A stretch of DNA of 64,000 bases from contig CM024755.1 of the NCBI GenBank assembly GCA_014218235.1, positions 81,785,960 through 81,849,959 of the forward strand. The letters are read 5' to 3'. Below the pieces are notes generated by a model. The model ran no database searches, was not told the DNA's origin, and saw only the letters and a list, made by a program, of their open reading frames with translations. This DNA comes from Colocasia esculenta. Taxonomy: Eukaryota; Streptophyta; Magnoliopsida; Alismatales; Araceae. The translations under genes were made by a program, and so were the position numbers. The stretch's first letter is position 1. Each line of letters begins with the position of its first letter. This document shows positions 11,168 to 22,180 of this stretch, piece after piece.

Positions 11168-14100
11168 TGTAGCACCCCGGAAATTTTAATTACATAAAAA
11201 TTTAAATAAATTGAAATAATAATTCCATTAATATCATAGTATTAAAAACATACGTATCATTATCGTATGTGCTAAAACACATCGGAAAATTCTGTAAAAA
11301 TTATAAATCAACCCCAAACATATTACTAAATGTTCCACAAAGACATTGTGCCAAGAAAATCGGATAGCCAGTTAAAGTGTTTCGCGACTTATTATCGTAA
11401 TTCATGAATAAGTCGAAAAATCATTATCACACATACTTGGATGAGTCAAGAAATTAAATAAAAATCATAAATGGACTTCAAAAATAATATCCTATAATGA
11501 CCCATCAAGAAAATGGGTCAATAAAAATCATTGGAGCTAGGTTTAAGAGTTATTTTGACCGATTATCCAAATAAAGAAACAGGTCGAAAAACCGTAACAC
11601 GAAAATACGACGCAACCATAAATTAAATAAAAATGTTGGGGAGACTTCCAACATATATATTAATGACCCAATATCATAATTGGGCCAATGGACATCATTT
11701 GGCACAATAATCAAATAAAGCTAGAAAATGCATGGAAATTCGTAACTCTAAATAGGCTGAAATTAGAAAGAGATAATTTGAGTTGAATTAGGAAGAGATC
11801 TTGCATTCTTGGCAACCCAATTTGTGCTTAACTATGGTGGGAGGTTTCCTAAAGCCTCACACACTCTAATGGAGGAAGAAATCCTCAAAATAGGAAACTA
11901 ATATGTCAAAACCGCAACCTAGCTTTCCTAGTTACAATATGACTCCTAAACACCTTGGTTGCTTAAATAGTCTTCACCCAAACCCTAGGGACGAGTTTAA
12001 AACTTGCTGGGGTCATGTGGAGGAGCTCTTGGTGGCTGGAGAGTAGGAGATCAAGCATACCAAGCTCATCTTCTTCTCCCGTTCGTCTGCTGCGACCTGC
12101 ACAAACCACCTTCTTGGAGTCGATCAAAGGTAGGCCAAACCTAAACCAAACCTTGCAAGGCTTATACCCCTGGAAAGAGGGTCAAGTCTACGTTCTAACT
12201 CAAGTGGAAAGCCCAAATTCCATGCAGTATACACGGAGTATTAAGCATTCTTCAAACAGTGGTCTGAACACGGGTTTTCTGGAAAAATGAGACTTCTTCA
12301 ACCTAGAAGGTAGGTTTTCTCGGACCAAACCTTAACATATCCTATACCAATGTGTAGATCATCACGTTATCTTTCGTTTCCCATTGGTTTCGTCGAATTT
12401 CAATGAGTAGATTTTGAATTATAAGCGTTTTCCAAAGTCGCGCACTGTTAGGGATTTTCCCGTTATTTATATGTTGCACATGATTCAAGACTGAATTAGA
12501 GCAAACCCACAACATGAAAGTTTTTCTACTAGTTGTTCTCGTCATGTATTGTGTTGAACATTTTGTCGAAATGTCAATAGTTAGAGAGTTATAAGTGTGG
12601 TAATAGGGTTGCTGCATGAAACTACGTTTTCAGGATGCACTTGGTTTTACGTTTATGTTTGACTTGATTAAAGCTTGTCGAAACCATCATTGTTTTCTAA
12701 TTACGATTTATTGGAAGCACCTTGCATGTCTAGGTTGGTTTAAAGCTAGTTTTGTTATTTTTCATGCACTGTACAATTTGTTCTTAATTTTAGAACAACC
12801 CTGTGTCGAAATAGGGAAAGTCTGGTCCGTAATCCAAAGCACTGTCCTTTCTCTATCGGATTCAGGCACAGACCCTGAACTCGACGGCCCGATAGGCCGC
12901 GTTCTGAGTCCTGTCGCAACAGCACACCCGTCGCGTTCTGAATGCGACGAGCACACCGTCGCTACCTCGCTGCCTGATCTGACTGCCCCGTCGCGTTCTT
13001 CACATCCCAGTGTCGCGTTCTGTTCCCGACTCGTCGCGACCCTTACAAGTGTCCGTCGCGACCTGACCTTCGGGTCTGACAGCCATGTCGCCTTCTTCAT
13101 ATGTACCCGTCACGATCTGCCTGCCTGATCAGACAAGCCTGTCGCGATCCTTACAAGGCACTGTCGCGTTCTGATCTAACCCCGTCGCGACCCTTACCAG
13201 GGTCCGTCGCGACCTCAGTATTTCGCATGAAACCCCACTTATTTTGTTTGTGAATTTTACCACTATACCCAAGGTCTGTTTAATATGATTTTAATGTGTA
13301 AATTGTATGTCGTGGGTCTGATCATTACATGATGTCTATTTAATGGCTTAAAAGTGTTTAACCCATTTAAAAAGCCTTAATTACATGAATATTATTCTAA
13401 TTGCTTTCTTAATGATATGATCATTCATGAAACTTGTGATTGACTCTTGTTACCATTCTAGCTTGATTAAATGATAATCATTATCTTTAAATCTTGCAAA
13501 CCCATGTATAGTTAAATGCATTGTCATCGCATGCCATCATGTTAAATGTTTTCCGCGAGTTTGAGACCGATGGATTTAGAATTGAGACGTGTACGTCACT
13601 ACACACTTGCACATCTAGGCAGCCCTTTCTTGGGAATTTGGAAACTCTCTACCGGTCATTCCGAATCGGTAGACTAGTGACCTTTTCTCTAAGGCCTCTG
13701 TAAATCTCCTTTGACCATGGATTCCCACATGGCCGACGAGTTGGTTGTACCATTGAAGTTCCCTGGAGATAGCTTGCACTTCCTCTCTCATCTTGTTCTC
13801 GTGAGTGTGATTTACAATCTAGACTAAAGCCATTAATGTAAAGATTGAACTAAAGTATAAATCGTACCGTTATGCTGCCAAATTTATCTCTTGACCATTA
13901 TTATCATGAAGTCATGTTCAAATTACTTATTACCTGTTCTCATCATCATCATGAATATGATATTACACATGCTTACATCTTGAAACTCTCATTGGACATT
14001 ATTAATGACTGTGGGTATCTACATTTGAAAATTTAAGTGAGATGCTGACAGGGCACGGCGTGTGTCCAAGGGCTCCAGTCTAGCCCCAATGACGGAGAGT

Positions 14101-14998
14101 CATAAATATACTGTTAACCATGGGGTATAATGATTACTGGCGTTGCATCTGTGCTGGGAGTCGTGAGTGTCGTGTTGAATGATAGATACAATAACCACAT
14201 ACACGTGCCTTAGTGTACATTCTTGATGGATCTTTTCTTGGTGTACATTAGTGTCTTCGTGCTTGATTAAGTGAATCGTGTTAAAAGTTCATGCTCATGC
14301 GTGCTTGCTTGCGTGATATGGCCATCCTGCATTTATTGAAATTAGTGATATCTCTCGTTCCTGAGAGCTATTGACATCAAGTGAAATCTTGCGTGCTCGT
14401 ACAAAGTGATCTATTGCTAGTTCTATCTTGTCATCTTGTTCAAAAATCTTGTTCTATCGTGATCACTCTATCTAGCTTGTCCATGTATCATGTTTTAATG
14501 AGTTTTATTCGTACATGCATATCATGACATTCATCGTGCTTACCTAGTTCTAAATTGTTAATCACTTATATCATTGCCCGCACATTAAGATATAAATCCT
14601 ACTGGGCTACTTTGCTTATTCCCTACTTTTACCCAATCTAGGTGACTATGAAATACAAGAAGAGGAGCAAGTCGAGAATGGGAATGCGTCCGAGTGATGA
14701 GCGTTCCAACTATATGTCTAGCTATAGTTAGTTTACTTCGAGGAGCGTTAGATTCGTGTAGTAGGAAGTGTGGAATAAAAGTGCACTTTTCCTTTTATTG
14801 AGTCTTAGTCGTGTACTAGTTCTTCTGAGATGAATATGAGATTTGAATACAATTTCCATTAAGTTCAATATTTGAGCCCTATGATGATGTATGTTGTTAT
14901 ACATTTAGTGCGTGCTAGCTAGAGGATTGTTCACGTCTCGAAATATCGACTCGAATTCTTCGAACTAATATCCGCTGCGTAATTCTCGGGACGTGACA
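11168..14998 (+). repeat. Element B 3' LTR
   Basis: It starts TGTAGCACCCCGG, ends CGTGACA, and is followed by the CATAG duplication. It is the more complete B LTR. It retains the segment around 14515-14755 with a splice-acceptor-like site at 14640-14641 and the small ORF 14648-14731. The GTCGCGAC array lies at about 12900-13215. The ORF at 12616-13128 spans that array and is not supported as a gene. Confidence 0.92.
14648..14731 (+). CDS. Candidate micro-ORF in B 3' LTR (basic peptide, 27 aa)
   Basis: An ATG six bases after a pyrimidine-rich stretch ending in AG (14640-14641) opens a 27-codon frame with a Lys/Arg-rich start (MKYKKRSKSR). Frames at the same LTR position are found in two copies of the C array (20425-20517 and 25769-25861). 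Many differences between copies are conservative (K/R, F/Y, E/D) or silent, suggesting past constraint on the peptide. Function and translation are unknown. It could be the start of an LTR-encoded exon, or simply an upstream ORF in a leader. Confidence 0.4.
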   Translation: MKYKKRSKSRMGMRPSDERSNYMSSYS

Positions 14999-15003
14999 CA
15001 TAG
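14999..15003. repeat. Target-site duplication CATAG, right copy, of element B
   Basis: It is identical to 2819-2823. LTR A resumes immediately after it. Confidence 0.9.
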
Positions 15004-15246
15004 ATTAGAGGGCGAAGGGGAGCTCCATCTGAACCATTCTAAGTATTAACCTTTTAATATTGGTGATGAAAAATATAGGCTTATCATAAAATCTTTAATA
15101 TACTTAATATCACTATTGTCTCATGAATATAATATTTTTCATTGCTCCACGAAAAGATTTGTGTTGTTCAGTGACTTCATCCTACTAGTTTTGGTCAGGA
15201 TCAGTCAAAGCTAGCTTCGTCATATACGAAGTTTCCCTTCAACTGG

Positions 15247-15677
15247 AACATCAATTTCTATCTACCAAACATCGATTGCTGACTAAGGAACATCGATTGG
15301 TGACTAAAACATTAATCGCTATCTACCAACATCGATTGCTATCTACCAAACATCGATTGCTGACTAAGGATCATCGATTGGTGACTAAAATATCGATTAT
15401 TGTCTACTAAACATCGATTGTTGTATACCAACATCAATTGCTATCTAATTACTATCTACCAACATCGATTGTTGTCTATCAACATCGATTGGTGACTAAA
15501 ACATCGATTGCTATCTACCAAACATTGATTGCTGACTAAGGGACATCAATTGCTGACTAAAACATCAATTGCTATCTACCAAACATTGATTGGTGACTAA
15601 AACATCGATTACTATATAACAAATATCGATTGTTGATTAAGGAACATCGATGGGTAATTGTTGTCTACCAAACATCG
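15247..15677. repeat. CATCGATTG word array in LTR A
   Basis: About twenty copies of (A)CATCGATTG or close variants (CATCAATTG, CATTGATTG) alternate with short phrases such as CTGACTAA, GTGACTAA and CTATCTACCAA. The period is irregular, 18-27 bases. Several variants differ from the core only by C-to-T or G-to-A in the CpG. Confidence 0.85.
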
Positions 15678-15679
15678 AT

Positions 15680-15880
15680 ATACAAAGTTGGACTTCGTTA
15701 TATATAAAGCTCCACTTCGACCGATAACGTAATAAACATAATCAGTTGAAGCTTCACTTCGTCATATACGAAGTCCCACTTCATCATATACGAAGCTCCA
15801 CTTCGACTGTCAACGATATAAATTGACCAGTCGAAGCTTCACTTCGTTGTATGCAAAGTTTCACTTCGAATGGAAACACA
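15680..15880. repeat. CTTCGT-N5-ACGAAG hairpin-word array in LTR A
   Basis: Repeated CACTTCG blocks include CTTCGTCATATACGAAG (6-bp arms, 5-base loop) and degenerate versions. A further copy is at about 15217-15233, on the other side of the CATCGATTG array. Confidence 0.75.
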
Positions 15881-16066
15881 AATTCCCAACAGGGAACTCA
15901 AACTAAGGCCCAAATAGGGTAACTAACAAAGTACTTGATAACAATAATTCCCTCATTCCAATTAAAATCATAGGATATTGGATAATCTGAGGCAAAAAGG
16001 GGGTTAAAATAACTGAAAGAGTGCTAAGGGGCAATTAAGGGTTCAAAGCTAGAACGGGCTATTACA

Positions 16067-16318
16067 ATATCCCCCTCCTCTATGGGTGTTCATTAGGTGG
16101 TAGTCTTATCTTCTTCAAGGTGGATACTATTGTTTTTTTCACCGTGCCGTATATCCCCCTCCTTTGTGGGTGTTCATTAGGTGGTAGTCTCACTTGGTTT
16201 GTTTATCCTATATAATGTTTGTGCCTTATATCCCCCTCCTTTATGGGTGTTTATCGGTGGTAGACTTATTTTGGTTTGTTTATCCTATTTAATATTTGTG
16301 CTCTATATCCCCTTTTGG
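16067..16318 (-). repeat. Reiterated polypurine-tract unit (3.3 copies of 77-84 bp)
   Basis: The first copy (16067-16082) is a purine tract on the minus strand exactly where a PPT should be, next to the LTR A start. The block ATATCCCCCTCCT...GGGTGTT...GGTGGTAGTCT recurs from 16151 and 16228, and a truncated start is at 16305. The spacings are 84, 77 and 77 bases. Confidence 0.8.
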
Positions 16319-16810
16319 ACAGGTTTGATAACCAGATAAGCTATCCACAAGACAGATATATGTTGATAAGATAACCTCTGATAGCCGCCCTTTGCTTTGG
16401 TGCAACATTTGGAGGTATGATAACTTTATGTCACATTGATCACTTTATGTCATATCAAGGTCATTAATGAGATAACTTTATATCACATCAGGGTCATTAC
16501 TGAGGTTTTTCTCCACTTTGAGATGTTTTGAGCCCCTTATAAGTCCATATAACTTTATCAGCTCAAAAATATGAGTTAGACTTATCAGGACTTATTACCA
16601 ATAAATGATGATAAGTGTCTAATAAGCTATCTAATTTACTAAAGCGACAAAACAATTATCAGGGTTGATAAATCTCTTTTATCAGGGGTTATCAGGACTT
16701 ATTTGGTTATCAAACCTTGTGTTTATTGGATAAATACAATTTTCTGGGAGTTATAATCCATGATTGGATTCAGTGTTTCCTTCTTCCCATTTTATGGGAG
16801 TTATAAGCTT
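16319..16810. other. Unclassified AT-rich stretch
   Basis: No supported gene. TTATCA-rich phrases (TTATCAGG, CTTATCAGGAC, GATAAG) recur between 16,320 and 16,720 without a clear period. It may be the 3' untranslated interior of an A-type element. Confidence 0.4.
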
Positions 16811-17526
16811 GTTTATTAGCTGGACATGTGAACTTTATGTTGTTTGTTAGCATGCTCCTGTCAATGCTAATAGCATGCTAGTTTTTCCATGTTTAAATTA
16901 GCACGTCCTGGTTATAATTAATCTTCTTCTTCCTGTTTCATGTTTGAATTTTTTGTTATTAACATGCAAGATTTTCCATCTCTGTTAGTCCATTCTTCAG
17001 TCATTTGCCAATGCTAAAGATGTTATACTCCTGATCCCTTGTGATTGCTACTGTTCAAGTAAAAAAAAATGCCAAGTTAATAGAACAATGTCTTGGTTTA
17101 TTAGCATGTTGATGGTTAAAAACCTTGACTCTTGTTTATTAGCATGCTTTTGTCAGTGCATCTGTTGGTTCAAGTTCTTTTTTAAAAAGTTTATGTATTA
17201 TGTTTGATCCCCTGTCAGTTGGCTAATCCTTGTTCATATTTATTATCATGTTCTGCCTTTACAAGCATGTTTATTAGTTGAACATGTGAACTTTATGTTG
17301 TTTGTTAGCATGCTCCTGTCAATGCTACTAGCATGCTAGTTTTTCCATTTTTAAATTAGCAAGTCCTAGTTATAATTAATCTTCTTCTTCTTGTTTCATG
17401 TTTAAATTTTTTGTTATTAGCATGCGAGGTTTTCCATATATCTATTAGTCCAATCTTCAATCATTTTCCAATGCTAAAGATGTTATGCTCCTGATGCCCT
17501 ATGATTGCTACTGTTGATTCAAGTTA
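16811..17526 (+). repeat. Direct duplication of about 255 bp, offset 458 bp
   Basis: The block starting GTTTATTAG...GGACATGTGAACTTTATG at 16811 (to about 17065) recurs at 17269 (to about 17526) with a few substitutions. The intervening 200 bases contain further GTTTATTAGCATG pieces, so the whole looks like a higher-order repeat. No coding content was seen. Confidence 0.8.
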
Positions 17527-18126
17527 AAAACAAAAAGGTTTATGTCAGGTATATGGCTTCTCTTACCTAAGTATTGCCCAATGTCTGATTTGGCTGTACA
17601 CAACTTGGCTTGCATGTCCCTCTATGTATGGATGGGTGAGAACCCCTCTCTTTGGGAAGAGGGCTCTGAAAACCCCATGAGCTAGGGGTTTTGGTGCCCT
17701 CTCACCTCTCTCCTTATCTTTCTCTCACCCTTTGGCCCTTTCTTGTGAAAGAGAGAAAATCAAGAGGGTGAGGCCCTCTTTGCTGCTGGTGCTCCTGCTG
17801 CTACTGCTGCTGCACCTTGAAGGTGCACAAGGAGTGCCTCGACATGGTGGAGAGATGCCCAGACGCGGAGGTGTCATCGTCGATCGCTGCCATGTGGATA
17901 CCACTAGAGAGGAGTTCGCGAAAGCTTCTTCCTTCCAGCAGGCCATGTTCTGCACATCAGAGGATCTACGAACCCCATAGGTGAGAATGCCTCACTCTTG
18001 AATGAATTGCATGTAGTTTCATGCTTCGACATCATCCCAGTCCGATAACAAGGTGTGTGAGAATTGTTTTTATTTTTTAAATTTCCTTCCGCTGCGTATT
18101 TGGTGCCTCCATGATGATTGCCAACA
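17527..18126 (+). repeat. Probable LTR 3' part (D-like family), ending CCAACA
   Basis: Positions 17946-18126 match 35404-35583 over about 180 bases (shared GAGGATCTACGAA, GGTGAGAATG, ATTTCCTTCC). Both matches stop exactly at CCAACA, after which the sequences diverge, as expected for an LTR end. The leucine-rich ORF at 17732-17980 lies in this leader-like segment and is not supported as a gene. The left boundary is unknown. Confidence 0.55.
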
Positions 18127-20156
18127 CTTGAATGGTGGAGGTTGTGGATTGAAGACAATGAAAGAAAGAAGAAAAATGAAGCTAAAAAATAAGGAAAGAA
18201 TCCCTCCCGACTTGATCAAGGACAAATAATTAGAGAATGAGACAGAGTGTAAAAGAAGGAATTGAAGTAGGACAAGGGGGGATGGTTGGGGTGAGGTTCT
18301 GCACTCAAATTTTTCATCAATGCTCCACATTGAGGGAAACCTCCTAAGAGAATACGGAGGTCACTTGGGCGGTGAAGGCCCCCTATCCTACTGCCTATTC
18401 TTGGAGACACTACATAGTAGATTGAGGAAAAGCTAGGTCAAAGCAAGGTATGAAGAACCCTAGATCCTTCTATCTCTTGTTCTACTATCTCGCGCCCCTT
18501 CTATATCCCATTCTACTATGGCACTGAGAACATTAGAGCAAGAGCTGACGCGACAACATCCTTGTCCTCCTCTCCGGACCCCATCTTCTTAGTAGAAAGA
18601 AAAGAAAAAAGTGAGAGGGAGAAATAAGCCTTGGGAGAAATGTAAAATCACTTGAGGAAGGAAAGACGGGTCGCTGGAAGCCACCATAACAAAAGGCAAA
18701 GCGATCCCCATTAACCCCCATTTCCTCATGTAGAAGATTTGTAGGATTTTTGCAAGGGTGTGAGCCCCAGAGAATAATTATGAGGCTCTTCTTGGAAAAT
18801 CGCAAGATCTCCACCTGATCGACTCCCCAGGCACTGTGTCGGTGACATGAAAGTAGCAAGAAAATCACCACCTAACCCTAACCGAATTGCATGGTAGTGA
18901 CATGAGGAGATATGCAAAATTGAACAAAGCATCAGCTAGTTATGAGTGCCCTACAAGTCAATTCACGTGTGTGATGGCACTTGTAATTGTACTAATCTTT
19001 TTGATAATAATATTATTGTAAATTTCTCACATTATATTACGTGTATGTTAATGTCTTATACTGTGATGTCTATGAGTCTATACAATGGGAATTAGATCAT
19101 GATGAGATCATGATAATGATACCAATTCTCTTTAAACATAGATCCTAAATATTCCTAGTCATATGTTACTCGAGAAAGACATCAAGATAACTGGATAAAC
19201 TAGTGTGCTATGTATCTGCCCATGTGATGGAGGCAACTGATCTCATAGTTGCTTGTGTAGAGACACTAGAGATATAGTACATGTGCTCATTAGAGAATGA
19301 GTTCACTAAAAGATCCATCTAAAAATATTGAATGGTTTAAGATACCTAATTGTCAGACAGTGATTTTGTGTTCCTAGTTGTGTAACTGATCCTTGGACTT
19401 GAGACAACAAGGATGCTTTATTTAAGTACTTCATTCTTTGATATCGGACTTGTAGGTTTGGAAATTCCATATCTAGCACAACTGGTTATTGGGAATGGTA
19501 GCCAACCTTATGAAGGCAATTGAGTGTCAATAAAGGCACATCCACTCTTGGTATAATGAGAAGAATATCCCATGTGTTCTTCCTCAGGCAAATCTAGGGC
19601 CAAGGTCAATCGAATTGAGAGAAAAGGAGTTCTTCAGGAGAATCTGATAAAAGTAAGACTCATTTGGATTTCATATAGGCCTGATAGTATCATGCCTAAT
19701 ATAGGATCTTTGGGATATTAGATGAATGAAGGACTAAAGGTACACGGTAACTGTAGATAGAAAGGTCCTTAGATTTGTTCACTCATATCGTTAGGAGATT
19801 ATGGCCTAGTAGCTTGGTACGTCCATAGTCAATGAGTTGAGTGAATCATTATGGAGATAATTACTCACTTAGTCAGAAAATGTTCTGACGGGTACAACTC
19901 ACGGCCAGCTTAGTATTAGGCCTAAAGGGTCACACACATAAGGTAGAATGACGTGATGATAGAGGATTGGATACTAATTATCCAATAGGCTCTTCTCTAA
20001 CTCGGGATGGAGACAAGGCAGTTTGTCACCAAGATGGTCGTGGCGATAGTATTGATTGTTGCTAGGATGTTCTAACGACATGATCGATTGTAGCTGGGAT
20101 GTCCTAGTGACAACAACAATTGTCACCAAGATAGACTTGGCGACATTGACCTATGT
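18127..20156. other. Unclassified repeat-like sequence, no gene supported
   Basis: Short ORFs at 18070-18932 have low-complexity or shadow character. From about 18960 to 20010 the text style (long, ORF-free, many stop codons) resembles plant LTR or LTR-flanking sequence, but I cannot place it in a family. 20015-20150 has four short inverted-repeat words (see findings). The C array is inserted at 20157. Confidence 0.35.
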
Positions 20157-20424
20157 TGTCACGTCCCGAGAATTACGCAGCGGATATTGTTAATTAATTT
20201 GAGTCGATATTTCGAGACGTGGACAGTCAGCAAATAAGCCTCTAGCTAGCACGCACTAAACGTGTGTCAACACAACATCATAATAGGGCCCATATGTTGA
20301 ACTCAATTACAAATTGTATTCAAATCTCAACTCTTTGTATTCAAATGGAAACTAGTACAGGACTAAGACTCAATAAAAGGAAAAGTACATTAAATCCTCA
20401 CTTCCGACTACATTGTACTATTAC

Positions 20425-20517
20425 TCAAAGCAATCTACTATAACTAGACTCATAGTTGGAACGCTCTTCACTCGGACGCATTCCCATCTTCGACTTGCTC
20501 TTCCTCTTGAACTTCAT
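20425..20517 (-). CDS. Candidate micro-ORF in C LTR1 (basic peptide, 30 aa)
   Basis: A 30-codon frame (MKFKRKSKSK at the start) begins six bases after CATCTAG, a splice-acceptor-like end of a pyrimidine-rich run. It aligns codon by codon with 25769-25861 and 14648-14731. The corresponding LTR3 frame (start 31187) is broken by a one-base deletion. No known domain. Lys/Arg-rich N-terminus, Ser/Tyr-rich C-terminus. Confidence 0.4.
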   Translation of the reverse strand: MKFKRKSKSKMGMRPSEERSNYESSYSRLL

Positions 20518-21949
20518 AGTCACCTAGATGGGGTAAAAGTAGAGAATGAGCAAACTAGCCCAGTAGGATTTATATCTCAATGTGCGGGCAATGATATAAG
20601 TGATTAACATTTTAGAACTAGGCAAGTACGATGAATGATATGCAAGTACGAATAAAACTCGTTAAAACATGATATATAACACAAGCTAGAGAGAGTGATT
20701 ATGATAGAACAAGATTTGTGAACAAGATGACAATATAGAACGAGCAATAGATCACTTGTACGAGCACGCAAGATTTCACTTGATGTCAATAGCTTTCAAG
20801 AATGCAAGATATTACTAATTGCATTAAATGCAGGATGGCCATATCACGTAAGCAAGCAAGCAAGAACGCACGAGCACGATCATGTAACACTAATCAGGCA
20901 TGTAGACTCTAATGTACACCAAGGAAAGATCCACCAAGAATGCACACTAGGACACATGTATGTGGTTGTTGTATCTATCATTCAACAAGCAAGAAAGTAC
21001 TCATAGCGCAGATGCAACACCAGTAATCATTATACCCCATGGTTAACAGTATATCTATGACTCGCCGTCATTGGGGCTAGATTGGAGCCCTTGGACACAC
21101 ACCGTGCCCTGTCAGCATCTCAGGTAAATTTTTTAAATGTAGATACCCACAGTCATTAATAATGGCCAATGAGAGTTTCAAAAAGTAAGCATGTGTAATG
21201 TCATGTTCATGGTGATGATGGGAACAAGTAATAAGTAATTGAACATGATTTCATGAGTACAATGGTCAAGAGATAAATTCGGCAGCATAACGGTACGATT
21301 TATACTTTCGTTCAATCTTTACGTTAGTGGCTTTAGTCCAGTTTGTCAATCACACTCACGAGAACGAGGAGAGAAAGGAAGTGCATGCTATCTTCAGGGA
21401 ACTTCAATGGTACAACCAACTCGTCGGCCATGTGGGAATCCATGGTCAGAGGAGATTTACGGAGGCCTTGGTGAAAAGGTCGCTAGTCTACCGATTCGGA
21501 ATGACCGGTAGAGAGTTTCCAATTTCCCAAGAAGGGGCTGCCTAATAGTGCTAGTGTGTAGTGCGGTACGCGTGTCTCAATTCACAAACCATCGGTCTCA
21601 AACTCGCAGGAAGCACTTGACAATATAAAATGGAACAAAACTATGCACTTTAACTAATCATGGATTGCAGGATTTTATGATAACCCTTATCATTTAAACA
21701 TGGTAGAATCAGTAGGAAGCTTAATCATAAGTAGCACGAATGGATCATAATATTTAAGGAGCACTTAGAATAGCATTCATGTAATTAAAGCATTTAAATG
21801 GGTTAATCAATTTTAAGCCATTAAATAACAATCATGTAATGATCAGACCCAAGACATGCAACTTACACAGTAAATACTACTTTAACCAGACCTCGGGTAT
21901 AGTGGTTAGGTTTGCAAGACAGTAAGTGGGGTTTTCTGCAAAAATTCTG

Positions 21950-22180
21950 AGATCGCAACAAGGGCCTATAAGGATAGCGACAGGGGTGTCAGGTCGCGAC
22001 ATGCACTTATAAGGATCGCGACGGGTCGGGACCAGAAGGCGACAGGGGGTTGTGAAGAACACGACTGGGCGGTCAGGTCAGGTAGCCGGATAGCGACGAA
22101 GTGCATGTCGCCTTGAGAAAGCGACAAGGGGTATGTCGCAATCAAACCTCTGAACGTGACCTATCGGGCCGTCGCGTTCA
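21950..22180. repeat. GTCGC word array in C LTR1
   Basis: GCGACA, GTCGCGAC and CGCGAC words recur every 15-35 bases, equivalent to the arrays of LTR2 (27295-27535) and LTR3 (32620-32860) and, inverted, to those of B. Confidence 0.75.

Larger units (their letters stand above)
2824..14998 (+). mobile_element. Element B: complete but decayed Tekay-like chromovirus
   Basis: A 12.2-kb Ty3/gypsy element with LTRs, PBS, gag, protease, RT, RNase H, integrase, chromodomain, PPT and a perfect 5-bp target duplication. The LTRs are unusually long (3,674 and 3,831 bp) against a 4.67-kb internal region. Long LTRs plus a chromodomain after integrase are what is known of the Tekay/Del chromovirus lineage. 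Every coding domain is broken by stops or frameshifts, so this copy cannot encode its own proteins. It is nested in the LTR of element A. Its LTRs and gag are close relatives of the gag-only array at 20157-33736, to which intact members of this family could have supplied pol functions. Confidence 0.85.
15004..16066 (-). repeat. Element A LTR, proximal part (right of the B insertion)
   Basis: This is the start of LTR A on the minus strand. It begins TGTAATAGCCCG at 16066, directly after a purine tract. It contains two word arrays, CATCGATTG (15247-15677) and CTTCGT/ACGAAG (15205-15240 and 15680-15880). No gene is seen. Confidence 0.65.

Noticed and set aside
12616..13128. 170-codon ORF in the B 3' LTR
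   Set aside because: It crosses the same word array. In the 5' LTR the matching region has different frames.
15247..15677. CRISPR-like look of regularly repeated short words
   Set aside because: Repeats are 8-10 bases with irregular spacing, in plant LTR sequence. No cas genes.
17732..17980. ORF with a leucine-rich, signal-peptide-like start
   Set aside because: The Leu run comes from CTGCTG repeats in a leader next to an LTR end shared with 35404-35583. No homologous product or conservation there.
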